A stretch of 64,000 nucleotides of DNA from Bryoerythrophyllum caledonicum (Eukaryota > Streptophyta > Bryopsida > Pottiales > Pottiaceae), in contig OZ020519.1 of the NCBI GenBank assembly GCA_963971425.1, forward strand, positions 450,028 to 514,027. The letters are read 5' to 3'. The position numbers and the translations under genes were made by a program. The notes beneath the pieces were generated by a model. The model worked only from the letters and a program-made list of their open reading frames with translations, had not been told where the DNA came from and made no database searches. Shown piece by piece: positions 10,361-23,486 of this stretch (position 1 is the stretch's first letter; every line of letters starts with the position of its first letter).

Positions 10361-12404
10361 CTAAGTAGGAGCACCTGGGCCCCGATTTCTCCCACTCCGG
10401 CGGGAGGGGGAAATCTCCACCGGAATGCGCGACTTGCCCTTCGCCTTCTTCGACGTCGCAGGTGTAAGGTCGGTCTTCCGGGTCGATGGTCCTACCGTTG
10501 GAGGGGCAGCTACCACCGGAGTACTAGCGTCCGGCGGTGGAGGGGGCTGTTCCGGTGATCCTTCCGGGACCGGGGGTGGTGGTGTTTCCATCGCAGACGC
10601 TGACTTGGTCTCTTGGACCAGGTCTCTGTAGCTTCCGGAAGGACTCCTCGGTCCGGACGCCAACCTTCGGGAGACGCATGTTGGGACGCGGATGCCGCCT
10701 TCCGCCGGAGGATCTGGCAGACGCATGTTGGGTGGCAACAGGAGATCCGGAAGGGTCTTCGGGATCTCACTCGTACTTGGGTTGGGAAGTACGATGCCCT
10801 CCGCTAGCGTCTGGGGTGACGGAGTGTCCAGCGACTCCGGATTTGCTGACGTGCACGGAGCTGGAGTGGAGTTGGCCGGAGGTCCTGAAGAGGCTATGGT
10901 TCGTGTTGGTGTCGTGGTGCTGCTGGGTCTTCCGGAGGTTCCACGGTGACGTTGTCAACCAACATCTTCATCTGGTTCCAGGTCCGGTCCATCTTCTCCG
11001 CTTGGTCTAGGAGAAACCGGATGATGTTGGCCCTAGTGACCTTCTCCCTCTTCTCCACCAGTTCGGTGAAGAGCCGGCTCCAGTTGACCACGTTGACCGG
11101 AAGTTGCAAGGCCGCCCAGACCTCCGTTAGGGCCGCTGCGGAAGCAAGGGGCTTACCTTCTGCTTCCTTTCGGGCCGTCACCGCCAGGGCTGCTTCGGCG
11201 AGGTAACGCTTCATTTTCTTCTCCATTTCTGTACTGACCTTGTACATGGTAGAGAGTTGGGTATGCAGCGCCTTCGCATCCGTCTCCCGGTTCCGGAGCT
11301 TCTCCACCCTAGTGATGGCGTCCTCCAACCGGTCGACGTCCAGACTTCAGAATATTTGCTCCACGCTGGTGGTGATGATGTAGTTGGTCTCCTTAAAGAG
11401 CCCAACTCTCCAGCCGATATCCCGGGTGAGCTCATCCATCAGTTTGAACTGGCCCTTGGAATCGCTCTTGTCAACCTTTTTCCTCTTCCAACTGGTTCCC
11501 TCCGACGGCCCGGACTCGTCTTCTCCGGATGAAGCAGAGGAACTGCATATTCCCGAACTCTCCGCCTCAGGCTCTTTCCCTTGAGGTCTCTTGGGAGCCT
11601 TCCGGCCCTCCGGAGTGCCCGTGGTTGCTGCTTCCGGCCCCGCCTCTTTCTCTCCGGACTCCTCTTCCTCCGACTCGTCCCCTCCATACTTCTGGAAGTT
11701 AAGGACTTCATCGTATTGTCGGATTTCCGTCTGGGTCAGCTGCTGGTGGTGAGCATAAAAGTGCACCACATACGAGGCCAAAGGTGTTGCTGATTTCTTC
11801 ACCTTCTGAAGATTGGCCATGAGCCGGTTGATCAGGTCGGTCATCAACGTCCCCCAGTCGACGATGATCTTTCCCCGGAGTGCTCCGAGGAAGTGCAGGC
11901 CCATTTCGCCACCACCTGCTTCGGCTTTTCCGGATGGAAGATAGGGTTTTAAAACCCTAGCACGAGCTGGGCATCCAGGTGCCGAAGGTCTTGGAGGTTG
12001 TAGCCATCCTTCGGGTCTGCGGGTCCTCCAAATTCCTCTGCTAGGAACTCGTCCCGCCGTTCCACCACCTTGGTGCGGCCGGCTCAGAAGTCGTAAGCCT
12101 GAGACCACTCCGGGACTCCCCAGACCTCTGGATGGGCTCTCATCAACCCCTTGTACTTCTTGTCCGGAGTCCCGACAAGTTCCCGGACGTAGACTTCTTC
12201 TCGGATGCCCCACGGAACCTCGAGCAACCCGTCACAGCCCATGTACTTCAGATTGGTCTTTAGCATGCTGACTTCGTCCGGGTCTTCTGGTATCTCCGGA
12301 AGAACACGGGTTAAAGGTGACAGTGCAACTGCCGGCTCTTCGTCTCTTCGGCCGCGCCCATCTCTGTCCGTCCTCTTCTTCTTCGCCATCGGCACAGACT
12401 TCAT
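10361..12404 (-). pseudogene. Gag-like protein of a plant retroelement, frameshifted
   Basis: Minus-strand coding begins at ATG 12404 (KSVPMAKKKRTDRDGRGRR), meets a TGA at 12084, remains readable past it, and shifts frame near 11900. It then continues through LHFLGALRGKIIVDWGTLM, an acidic Glu/Ser/Gly-rich linker (11550-11690), a TGA at 11347, a helical charged part (11328-10894) and a proline-rich end finishing SRRSGRNRGPGAPT. Acidic and basic blocks, lack of enzymatic motifs, and the LTR-like sequence just upstream suggest a gag or the group called putative plant transposon protein. No zinc knuckle is seen. Family assignment is an inference. Confidence 0.45.
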
Positions 12405-12927
12405 GAGACCTGCCTATCCCCTCACAGTCTCTCGAGGTTGTCCCTGCACGCACCAACCTCACAAAAACCCTCCCTAACGGACGCACGTCCGTTCTAACTG
12501 TCTACGTTCAAAACCCTAACGGTAAGAGGTTCGGAAAACCGTAAGCGTGAGAGAGGAAGCGAGAGCGGGAGAAAGAGAGAAAACCTAGACACGAGAAGAC
12601 GAAGTGAGAAGAAAGAGTATCCCACCAAACCCCAACCTTAAGTAGTCTGGCCGTTAGTACGGCATCATGATGGCGGTTGATGGGGACAGTTCCGGCTGAC
12701 AATTCCGGATAACTGACTGTCCCGGAATTCCGGTAACTGCTCCGGTTCCGCTTTTAACATCTTTAGGCTTAATTAGGGTGGGCAGTCACGTCGATCCGAC
12801 TTTATTCCTACCTGAAGACTATTGGTTGTATCCTGGTACAATCTATCATAATTAACTATTAAGTTTTTGTGTTTTGGCTGGAACTTAAGGTTAACTTCCG
12901 GCACCATGTGGGAATGGAATCCCACAA
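12405..12927 (-). repeat. LTR-like end and leader of the gag-like element
   Basis: At 12927 the minus strand opens with TTGTGGGATTCCATTCCCAC, then TGCCGGAAGTTAACCT, matching the hairpin and GGAAGTTAACCT of the copy ending at 464. CCGGAA hexamers follow at 12690-12750. The LTR end and primer-binding site could not be fixed; 12405-12600 is leader sequence ahead of the gag-like start. Confidence 0.45.
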
Positions 12928-13931
12928 TAACTAATAAACTCACCTCATCGGGAGCCATCGCCTCCAAAACCTGAAGTCACTGGAGAGCGTGTACCGGGAA
13001 AGCCAGCGCTGCTAGACTCCCTCCTTCCCTTGAGTTGTGGACACGAAACTAAAAAAACCCTGAAAACATCAAACGGAACCTGTTACGGACACTATGCAGG
13101 TCAAAACAGACTCACGATGGAAACATTGAAGCGATTGTTGCGAACGAGAATTTGAAGAAGAGGAAGAGGAAGAACCACGGCCGTAACAAACCCATCCACG
13201 ATCATCGGGCTTTCCCACAACACAACAACTCAGCAAACTGCGCGGGAAACCCCGTCTTCAAATCGTCCGCTTCTCACAACAACCAGGCGATACCAGGCTC
13301 ATAACCGGTCATACCCGCACCATGCCCAATCTTCTTTCCGAACCGGCGGCTCAAGCCGCGAGAATGCGCGGAATCAGTCATCCTCTCCTCCACCATTCCA
13401 CCCAGATTCGTCGTCCTCTCCATCCTGGACTCGGTAAGATTTATTTCATGAAACGAGGATGTTGCGAATTCTTTCTAAGTTTTAGTTAGTTTTTTCCTTG
13501 TTGATGTGTTTTGTTCGTTGGCATGACGCAAGCGCCTCCGAATTTGACCGAGGTTTGAGGCGAACTGGACTTGTTTGATGGAGCAGTTTTCTAGATTGTT
13601 GCTATAAAAGCCAGCTCTGTCTGTGGAGAGGTTTCTGTGAGGACGATGCTCATTGTTGGAGTGTATTAGTCAGAAGGTGGAGGCATCTTTCTTGGAGGAG
13701 CTGTGAAGTAGAGAATTTTTGTTGTTACAGGTAATTCGAATAATCTGAAGTTTTGGAGATCCTGTGAAGTTTACAGGTTTGCTTTTTGGAGATTTTCAGG
13801 TTTGTTTTGTTTTCTTGCTTTAGGAATGCGTTAGTCAAGGGGAGAGATGACGTGAGGAAACTCGGATGTGCATTGCGAGGATTTGCTTTAATTAATTTGG
13901 ATATCTTAGGGTTTGTTTGAAGGTTTTGGCC
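12928..13931 (+). promoter_or_regulatory. Upstream region and probable 5' leader of ISPE
   Basis: An ATG at 13322 opens a 37-codon stretch (starting MPNLLSEPAAQAARM) that ends at a strong donor, CTCG|GTAAGA, at 13433/13434. The next good open reading is the ISPE start at 13932. Joining the two in frame fails because every nearby acceptor leads to a stop, so I read this as a leader exon with a small upstream ORF and a leader intron of about 0.4-0.5 kb. No TATA box was identified. Confidence 0.35.
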
Positions 13932-16900
13932 ATGGCGGAAGCGACGGCTTTGTTTGCGGCGTTGCCTGTTGTGCGTGGTGCACTCCCTGGCTCGTCGCGA
14001 ATGCAATGTAGTATGCAATGGCAAAGAGGCGCTCGGATAGGGAGCGGTTCCGTGCAGCGGGCGTTCGGGCTTGGGACGGGTCGCATGGCGGCCTTGAGGC
14101 CAGAGCTGTGGCGCGGGGTTTGCCGAGCAGCGGATCAAAGCTCTGACGGCGTGGTGACCTCGTCCACGCCCGTGGAGGTGACAAAGCTTTGGAATCTCTT
14201 CTTGTTTGGTTTGAACTGATTGTTCAGAATCTAATGTTTGATCTGTTGTTTGCAGGTGGTTTATGATCCACAAGGACGATTCGAGGAACTCACTATGGAA
14301 CTTAATAGCTCCTCCTCAGCGCCGGTCATGAACCTCACCTTGTTTTCACCTTCCAAGGTTTGTCATTGTGTTTCTTGCTTCAAATATCAGTTTCTTTAGT
14401 ATCATCGACTGCCTACATATTCTTTTGCTTCAAGCGATGACCATCATCTTTTCGTTGCTGTTTGCAAGTTGCTCTTTCAATGTCTTCTCCGAGCGTATTG
14501 TATGATCTTAATGGAAGTGTATGAACAGCTTCGGAGGGCTTTTTGCGATATTGTAGTGATTTAGAGTACTGAGCGTGATTTATCTGCAGGTTAACGTCTT
14601 TCTGAGGATTACGGGCAAACGACCTGATGGATATCATAATCTAGCCTCGCTCTTTCATGTGCGTACTCCGTAATGGTCTTCGAGAACCTGTCAAATGTCA
14701 AATGTAGTAGAGTATTCCTCAGGAATACCGTTGTTGGAGTTAAAAACATGAAAGTTGAGAAACAGTAGTTTTTAATTGGTTATTAGTTGATCGTCTTTGA
14801 GAAAATTTCTTATATTTTCTTTTCTTTTGTAAAGGATTCGCAGAGTTTCTATCTGGTCCTACATCTGTTTATATGTCGTTGTATCTTTCAAATCAATAGA
14901 AATTTCTGATTTACAGGGAAGAAACATTATTGAAAATTCTCAGGGGCAGACATTGCCGACACTAGGTCGACTTTGCAGGCCTCAGTTGGGCTGCTTTTGT
15001 GTTAACGTTTGGAGTACCTTTTATCAAATGCAGGTGATCAGCTTAGGGGATGTCATCAAGTTTTCAGTCTCTCCTTCAACCACCAAAGATGCTCTCACAA
15101 CCAACGCAGCTGGCGTACCTCTTGATGGAAAGAACTTGGTATACTTTATAATCCAACCATGAACTGATTCAAACAGACACGAATTATTAGTTCGTAACTA
15201 AATATTAAACATTCAAGAGTTCAGGTCTTTTACACTTTTCTGATAGATTGTTTCCATATTTCCTTAGCCGACTCTAGTTTCAATAGGCGTCGTGTTTCAT
15301 CGCACCTACATTTCTATGGCAATGCATTGACAACTCCCTTTGTTCTGTTCAAACTGCAGATTATCAAGGCGTTTAATCTTTACAGGGAGAAGACAGGGAC
15401 AAAGAAATATTTCTGGGTGGGTACAGTTACTTATTTAAATTGGAAATGAACACTGACCAATCTACCTTGCTTAAAAAAAGTCCTTTTGTTATTGACATGT
15501 TATTGTGACTGTTTCCGATGCAGGTACACCTTGATAAGCAAGTTCCAACAGGGGCAGGTCTTGGAGGGGGAAGTGGGAATGCAGCTACGGCCCTTTGGGC
15601 GGCCAATCAGATGAATGGGAATATTGCGAGCGAGAAAGAGTTGCAGGAATGGTCAGCAGAGATAGGTGCTGACTGTCCTTTCTTCTTCTCTCAAGGAGCA
15701 GCTTACTGCACCGAAAAAGGAGAGGTCAGAGTTTGATTAGCTTGTGACATAGTCAGCGGTTCTGATATTCTCTTGTTCGTTTAAGAAATCAATCTATGTA
15801 TTATCAAAATGCTTTGCCCAGCGTTGATTATCTTTATTCACGAGAACTTCTTGATACAGGTGGTGCAAAACATCCCTCCACCCATACCCTTGGATACTCC
15901 TATGGTGCTCATCAAGCCTCCAGAAGAGTGCTCAACAGTGGAGGTCTATAAGGTATGGTCTCCAGTGACTTTATAAACATTGTTTGCAAGGTTGTGCTGT
16001 TCGTATTTCTTCAACTTAAACCAGGATTGATCAGAGCAGGTTTGGAGCATCATTTATTTTGCTTCAGTAAGGTTAAAATGTGTTTTAATCTGCACTTATG
16101 GTTACAACATCACTACTCACTGCTGTTAGTGGAGATCTAGTGTCATACTAAAAATTTGACTAGGATGTCTCTGATTAAACAGTATCTCTGACATACTCAA
16201 TGCTTGATTCATGTGGCTGTGCAGCGGTTTAGTATGGCTAACGTGAGTGATAAAAATCCAGAGGACCTTTTGAGAGAGATGACTGAGAAAGGAATTTCTC
16301 AAAGTTTGTGCATCAACGACCTCGGTATGTCTTGTCCGACTCCTTGCTGGGTTTTCTCACTTCTTACAACGTTGGGTGCCATCTGTTCTGTCTCTTTCAG
16401 CTGTTTTCAAATAGACATGTTTCTTAATTATCATTCTCCTTAGCTTATAATCTAAAATTGTTACTATGTGAATTGGTATCTTAACTGTTTTCAAGATTTT
16501 TTCAAAAGATACTTCTCACTTCACCGAAATGCTAGATTGCTGATCTTTTTCCACAATGCAGAGCCACCTGCCTTTGAAGTTCTACCAACATTGAAAGCAT
16601 TGAAAGAGAGGGTGATCGCAGCTAGTCGTGGCCGTTACCAAGCTGTGTTTATGTCTGGAAGGTATGCGCGGGGTCTGTAATTTTCTGTAATCACTTCGCG
16701 CATGCACCTCATTCCAAAGAGGTGGTTTCATGAGAGATAGCTGCCTTTGATGTTTCATTCCTTTCCTTTCTTGAGACGTCCCTCACTGGTGTACTCTTGT
16801 CCTCGTTTTTCTTCTTCCAAGTATTTCCTCTTTGGCATCGCGTACATTTATAAGTGATTATATTGTCTTCTTTCATTAACGATGCAGGGTCGTGAACTTT

Positions 16901-17461
16901 CTCAGTTGGTACGAGGGATCTGAACACGTGAGACCCTTCCAACATTCTTCCGTAGTCACTGTTTTGATGTAAAGTGGCTGGTGGGGTTGTATGCAGTGGA
17001 AGCACGATCGTAGGGGTTGGAGACGCTCATCCGCCTCAATTCATCTATGACGAGGACAAGTATAGCGATGTTTTTGTCTCAGGTCAGTACCTTAATTCAT
17101 CTTACAATATATTGAATTGTGCATAGTTAAATTCCATGAATCGTTTAGAATGGCGTTCAGGACTTATATTGCTGCATCACCAATTGATGGGGTTTAAAGC
17201 AGTACTTTCTGTCAGTAGCCATGGCTATAAAAACTCACTCATATATTTGACTGTAGCAGAATCTCCTCAATTTCTATTCCAGTATGAATTACACAATTCA
17301 GGGTATTCCATTTATGCTAATTCTGTATGAATGCTGCAGAGGCTTACTTTTTGACAAGGAAGGAGAATGAGTGGTACCAGCAACCAACTTCTGAAGAGCT
17401 CGAACAACTGGAGGAATCCGAAGACAAGACCTGCACTATTGAACAAAGGGTTTGTGAATAA
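13932..17461 (+). CDS. ISPE: 4-diphosphocytidyl-2-C-methyl-D-erythritol kinase, plastidial
   Basis: This GHMP kinase phosphorylates CDP-methylerythritol at the 2-hydroxyl with ATP, step 4 of the plastid MEP pathway to isoprenoids. Eleven exons join with GT-AG introns and unbroken phase: 13932-14177, 14256-14357, 14590-14658, 15034-15138, 15360-15416, 15524-15724, 15860-15952, 16225-16324, 16562-16661, 16997-17082, 17340-17461, giving 426 residues. Exon 1 encodes a Ser/Ala/Arg-rich leader fitting a chloroplast transit peptide. The kinase starts at LTLFSPSKVNVFLRI with KRPDGYHNL. The ATP-binding loop PTGAGLGGGSGNAAT is in exon 6, and ADCPFF and the C-terminal SGSGSTIVG are present. A more upstream TTG is not used, because ATG 13932 is the first methionine. 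The C-terminal tail is rich in Glu. It converges with the gene ending at 17944. Confidence 0.95.
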
Positions 17462-17943
17462 ACTCTCGTAGATTCTCCGATCCTACCGCAGGATGTGTAT
17501 TTGTAAACTACATTCTCAATTTTAGTGTAGCAGTCTGGAGAGGGTAGTTAGATGTAGTCACACTTTATCAGGTCTTGATTACCTTGTACGGCTCACGTCT
17601 TGGTCATTGCATAGAGCTTCACAGCATATTGCAGTCGAAAAGGTGGAAATGAGCAGTCCATTGCCACTCGAAAGTGATTTTACAGACTGGCTTTTCAGTA
17701 TTATGTGTCAGTCTTAATTGATTATCTTATGATGTTCAAAAACACTTAATCTTTGTGGCCTGATGCGACTCTTTAGTGTACTTCTAACGTCTGGATGAAA
17801 TGAAGTTGGAACAACTTGATGCAGTGAAGAGGTACGGTGGAAATCTGGCACCATGATCGGTAGGTCTCCGCAACTTTATAATATCTCAAATAGGCAGTTC
17901 ATTCCAAGCCCAGGTGACAATGACAATCACCCTTGGCGAAGCA
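17462..17943. other. Convergent intergenic spacer between ISPE and CFAP100
   Basis: These 480 bp separate two stop codons facing each other and should hold both 3' untranslated regions. I see no further coding potential and no strong repeat. Confidence 0.6.
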
Positions 17944-20900
17944 TCAGTAATCACGCGCCAAAAACTCAGCAAGCTCGGCATCGTCATCTACTCCGGCCTT
18001 GGCCTCGACTCCTTTCTTCTTCTTCTTTGGCAGGAACGACCGGGGCATCGGAGGCTTTCCTATCCTCTTGAAGATGGGTGCCTGCTCAAACATCACCGGA
18101 TGGAATCAAGACTGAAAATCGGAGGACTTAACAGGACTTTGAAGAGCATTTCTTGTGGTAGTTTGAGAGGAATATCTTCCGAAACTCTAAAGAGAATCTC
18201 ATAAAAGACTTACAGGACTTTGAAGAGAACTACTTGCCGGACGTACAGGCTTAAAAGAGAATGAGGATAGCATTAAGGAGAATATTACTTTGGCTCGTTC
18301 AAGACTGCGAATGCGGCGTTCTTCCGCCATGGCCTTGAGTGCGGCCATGGTATCTTCCCGGGCCTTCTCTCGTCTCTCCTTCTCTCGAGCTTTTTCCGTG
18401 ACTTTGATGAACTCTGGTGGAATGGGCCTCAGCATCTGCATGCCTTCCTCCATCCTCGCCTGCACGTCACAATCTCCCAGGTGAGCGACGGACCTTGCCC
18501 TAGGAATCCCTACTTAGTGCTTGAAAGTAGAGAAAAGCATAGCTGCCAAAGAGTGGGAGGAGTTAGTTGTGCCCTAACAAATACCTCAATCATGGTGAGC
18601 ATTTGCAGGGCAGTAAGGCTCGGGTCGGCATCCAGTCCGCACCTCAAGTACGTGGACAACACTTTGGTGCAGAGCATTTCAAATGTGATCTCATGCTCCG
18701 TGCCCTCCACGTTGATGCTGGCTTTCTTCTTCAAGGTTGCTTGTATGTCTTCTTCATGCCACACCTGACCTTGCAGAACCTGCAGGACAAAAACAATCTC
18801 AGGTATTTAAAACCAACACCCAGATACGCTTACAAATTAGAAAAAGTTGACTTCTGTCCATAGCGCTTGGAGATAAAAACCCAAACAAACAAGTAGGTAC
18901 TAATTCAGTAAATTTAAGTTCCAATGATGTACAGAGAATTGGGATTTCAAGCTGTTGATTTCAGCATCGTGTATAGCTCGCGCATCGCGCATCTTCGTTT
19001 TGAGAGACTCCAACATGCCTTCAATCTCTTGGCTTTGTTGTAGAAGCGCAAGATTCGATGCTTCTATGTCATTGTAAATTTCCATGAGCTACAACAGTTC
19101 CAAAATTTCTAAATTATTCAGAATTATATGTTTTCTCAAGTGATACGTATGGTACAATACTCGAGTGAGGTCTTCTGTAGACCTGGTGAGGGTGCTGGAA
19201 ATACATCACTTCTTCTTCCTCTTCTGGGTCAGGAAGCGGTGCACCACCTGGTGATCAAATAGTCCCATCACTTCACTGAAGATTTTGACAAAGTGGAATT
19301 GTTTGCAGTATTGGAGCTGAGAATTCACCTTCAGCAAGGTTTTTGCGTTCGGCGTCTCGTTCGGCCTTCAAAATGGCTTGCTCTTCAAACCAATCAATGG
19401 GGGTAATCTTGAGCAAAAATTCCTTGTATTTCTTGCACTCTTCAAGTTGCTCTTCGTACTGCAGTCTTCATCCCCACCCACACCAAGCATTTCATGCCAT
19501 GGCTTTTCTTAACAGAACGGTTCGTTTGAAACTAACTATGCTTGCTTCAACTAATTTCAAATCCCAATATCGCGTGTGGTATGGAAATCTGTGACATACC
19601 TTGCTCACTTCAGCCCTTACTATTCCAGTTTCAGTTTTCAATTTCTTGATTTCTGCTAACTGTGACACATTGGATGGATTCAGGTGCCTAGATTTGGTTC
19701 ATAAAATACTACAACGAAACTAAATATCGTTAATGGATGGTCACCTTGTCATTCTTCAATTTGGTGTTCTTTTCAGCTCTCTTTGTAGTTTCTTGCATCT
19801 GCGAAACGAATTCCAATCTTACTTTCTTAAACTTCAGGAATGCGAACTTCTATACCGAATCGTTTAGATATTTGGATAATATAATTTTCTGTACTTGAGT
19901 GTGAAGCGACAATGCACCGATTTGTGAAAACTGACTTTGTGGTGCTTACCTTTTCATCGTTCTTTTTCAGGAACGCACCAAACTCGTTGCTGTCTTCCTC
20001 CAGCATCTCTTCGCTTTTTCGTAGCGCCTGGAAGTTACTTGACGTTTAAAATTTCAGGGAGACGTGGAAGCAGTGTTTTAATTTCGGATGTGTTTCTTGA
20101 AACAAACCTCTTCGCGTTGAAAAATGCGCTCTTCAAGTTTGCGAATCTCCGATCGTTTTGTGTCCAAGCTCATCTGAACGAAGAAAATCTCTCTCTTCTT
20201 CGCTACAAACTCCTGAAGACTCTCCTTGTCTCGGTGAAAGTAACATGTCTGAAGCTCGGACGGCGCGTGCTTCAAGGAAACCAATAGCAGCTCCATTTGT
20301 TTGTCCATTTCTTTCAATTGCTGCATCCATTCCAACCACCATCAGCAAAAGAGAAAAGATGCAGAAAAATTGTTCGGTAAGCCGCTCAAAGTATTACTGT
20401 AAGTTTCAGTAAGTCATCCCTCTTTCTTCTTTTTTTTTACTATTGTATATATACTCGTAATAGCAATTAGATTAGGAAGAGCTTGGTGGCCTCTCAACTA
20501 GAATCCTTAATAGGTGTAGAAGAACTTGGTGGTCTCTAAATTCAAGTTAGAAGTAGTTTTAGTCAAGCTTGCAGCATGACTACCTTTAAGCCGGTTATAG
20601 AAATTTAGAGCTATTTAGGGATCTGATTTAATGAGAAAAGAAGTCAGAACTGATGGTATCTTTGCCTCACTTTGCAGATAACCACTAAAACTGACCTTTC
20701 TGAGCCTCTCTGAGCCAACAACAGCTGCTGCTCTTGAAGCAGCCGTGGTCTTGTCCTTCACCGACCGACTCAGATTCTTCACGAAATCTGCCCTTTCCTT
20801 CTGCTTCATAAGGGCGCGGATGTGGTATATCTTGTCATCAGAAGGCATGACAAACGGCTTCTTCGCCCATTCTCTGCGCAAGAACAACAGATGTGGTTAA

Positions 20901-21983
20901 CAGCAAGCCAGATAACTATGTTGAAGAAAGGGGATGGTTGCTCTTCTGACCGGCAAACGTCGTCCAGCTCTTCTGGAGGCGGAGGCGGCATCTGGATCCC
21001 GGTTGCTTCAGCGTCTTTGGCTTTCTTATCAACCCCTGCCAACTCTTCATCCAAAATACCCTGCATGAAACAATCAAACACTCATTTCTATCCTGGGAGC
21101 TGGCCTATGAATGACCCAAAGAGCTACAACGCAAGATTGAAAGAATGATACAACATCAGAGCGAATTGAATTTAACCTCATAAGACTCCTCTGAAGATGA
21201 TAACTCCTTCGGAAAGGGTGGCTCCCTCTTGAAAACCTGCACACAAACATGAAACATGTGAACAACCTTCACAGAAACATGGCCAGAAAGCTGCAGACAC
21301 GACATGAGGCACCTGGAAACAAATAGCATGATTCTGATGCTACCAAAACAGAGACGAGAGAAGGAGAGAGAGAGAGAGCTGTTGCTGCAAAATTGCAGTC
21401 AATTGTAAGAACGATGGGTAGAGATGGAGCACACTTCCTTCACCGATTTCTCGACAGCTTCATTTGGTACAGGTCAGAGATTCAGGAGGAGCTGCAGCTT
21501 CAATATGCCTAAATTCTAAGAATGACGTGCACACACTTCGTCACCTTCAACGCAATGCGATGATCAGAAATTCAGGAAGATGGAGCTGCACTGAATTCTG
21601 AGAATGATGTGCAGAGATAGAGCACACAGTCATTTTGTGCAGAACAGGAAGAGCGTGTGCTTTCTTACATCGAGGAATGGCGCATTGGGAGCGAGGGCTT
21701 TGAGGAAGAGGTGGCCCTCGCTGGCGGTGCGGTCGCGGATGTATGCGTCGGCCTTGCTCAGCGTGCGCTCCTTGAAGAACGTCTGCACGCCGCTCACACT
21801 CCGGATCTTGAGCTCGCCCATGGGCGGCGGCGATTTGGGTTTCTTCGCCATCGCCAATCCACTCTTCCTCGCCGCCGAGTGTCGCACCGAAGGCCATCGC
21901 TGCTTCTGCGTCACGATGGAGCCGCCACGCGACGTCCGCGGCAAGGATACGGGCGTCTCATCGGGCGAAGCGTTCGCCATCAC
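17944..21983 (-). CDS. CFAP100: CFAP100/MIA1-like cilium- and flagellum-associated coiled-coil protein
   Basis: Fourteen exons join in phase to a 640-residue protein: 21983-21669, 21236-21177, 21060-20951, 20873-20696, 20320-20108, 20027-19950, 19798-19745, 19659-19600, 19458-19329, 19247-19183, 19088-18933, 18779-18585, 18459-18289, 18081-17944. Recognisable CFAP100 blocks are the KPFVMPSDDKIYHIRALMK segment (exon 4), the DUF4200 coiled coil (KESLQEFVAKKREIFFVQ to KKYKEFLLKITPIDWFEEQ, exons 5-9), the acidic linker before MYFQHPHQ, and a C-terminal coiled coil ending ELAEFLARDY. In Chlamydomonas MIA1/FAP100 with MIA2/FAP73 forms the modifier-of-inner-arms complex on the axoneme. In a land plant this implies motile sperm. 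Human CFAP100 has a similar length (about 610). The start is the first of two adjacent ATGs and could be 21980. Confidence 0.88.
20440..20690 (+). repeat. Dispersed repeat copy in a CFAP100 intron
   Basis: The sequence GAGCTTGGTGGCCTCTCAAC ... AGTTAGAAGTAG ... CTGATGGTATCTTTGCCTCA recurs with moderate divergence at 26390-26605 (same strand), partly at 26840-26920, and on the opposite strand at 31500-31775. All carry the AGCTTGGTGGTC core and the TGGTATC..TTTGC end. No coding. This is probably a MITE or SINE family. Confidence 0.6.
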
Positions 21984-23486
21984 AACCCCAAAATTCCTCC
22001 CTCAAACACTAATTTCTCAGCAGAAGGGAGAATGATCAACGCTTTTACGTATCAACATTCCAGGATTCTTCACGTATTCGAGGATTCTCTCGTGATCTGC
22101 CGCTTCCCATCACTTTTTCCGACCACACTGTCACCATCGTCACAGACGAGATGTCGTCTCCGCTCAGCAATGGTCTCGCATAACGTGGGTTTGGCACTAG
22201 AAAAACCCTAACTCTGCTCCTGGTGGTTAGAAATCATGTCCCGGAGTTAGGAATCTCAAGGGCAATGTGTCTTTTCGTCATCGCAGTCGCTTCGATAAAA
22301 ATTGCATACATTGGATCAGGTATGCGCTTCCTACTACCCAAACTGGAATTTATTTGGTTAGATAGACCCTGTTTTGATGTCTGATCAGAATTTCATTTGA
22401 CATTCATGTACAACCCTGCGGTTGCGGTGTGGGGGGACGTTAAGGATCTTCGTCATAATTACATTCTGTCTGGAGGTCGGAGGGGAAGCCAGATTTCCAT
22501 GCTTTTTCGCAGAGAAATACAGGGAAGATGGAAGATTAGGCTGTGATTCACGCAAGGTTCTGCTCCTCAAATTGTTGTCTACAGCGTGCGTGTATCTCGA
22601 AGTGTTAAGCGCTTGAAATGTAGGGTGTTTTAGCGGTGCTCGAAGCCTCTAAACAGTTCGAGATGCACACTGCAGAAGGTTAAGACACGCTTCAGTGAGA
22701 TGAAGACTTTAGTACAAGGCTCAGACATGGTTTTTCTTATCTCAACGACTTAGTCTCGTATTCGGGAAAAAGGTATCATCACAGCCTTATGCATTTACGG
22801 CAGACGAAGAAAAAATGGACACAAATGTCGCAACCCTTTCGAGGCTCTTAGCTCAGGTTTCACTAGATCCCGGAGGGGTTCACATCGCTCTTGCCTGCAC
22901 CTCAAAGCATCTAAAAGCCATCGCCGTGGTGTTTCAAGCCCAGCCGCTCTGATGCTCTGCCTTAAAGGTGAGGCGGACTCAACAAAAAATCATGGAGAGA
23001 AGGTGTGTCAGCTGTCTGTGGTGGCCCATGGCGAAAAACGCTAGACCTCCGCTGAGTTAGACATGCATATCAATTCATTTATATCATCCACACCCTCCAC
23101 CACTGCAAGAAGACTCAAAAGGAAAAAAGGCACCGCGGAAGACAGAAAGAACAAACAAGCTCAGATGAAGAGAATACCGTCGAGAGGCGCTATTTGTTGC
23201 TGTGAACTCACCACTTTGGCGGTGCTTCTTCCCAAACCTTACGGGTTTCACTACTGTGGGATGAAATCTAGGAAACCTGCACACATCTACAAAGTGGGGG
23301 TTTTTTCCAACCACAGATGTCCCATTTCGTAGCCGGCCGAAACTTTTAGGGTTAGGGCTCGGAGTCAGTTGGAAACAGATTACTTGAGCAGACATGAAGT
23401 TGCGAGGTGGCATGCAACTGCGATGAGGGCTGCTCAGAATTGATCAAGGAAAGAAGTAATTCGTAGGAAAGAATTAATCAAAGAGT
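21984..23486. other. Divergent upstream region between CFAP100 and the galactosyltransferase gene
   Basis: The region should contain both promoters. Small plus-strand ORFs exist at about 22409-22543 (45 codons) and 22815-22952 (45 codons, starting MDTNVATLSRLLAQVSLDPG). The second looks protein-like but matches nothing I recognise, and it could be a leader exon or chance. A possible leader donor, CAG|GTATGC, lies at about 22318. No TATA box is certain. Confidence 0.3.
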
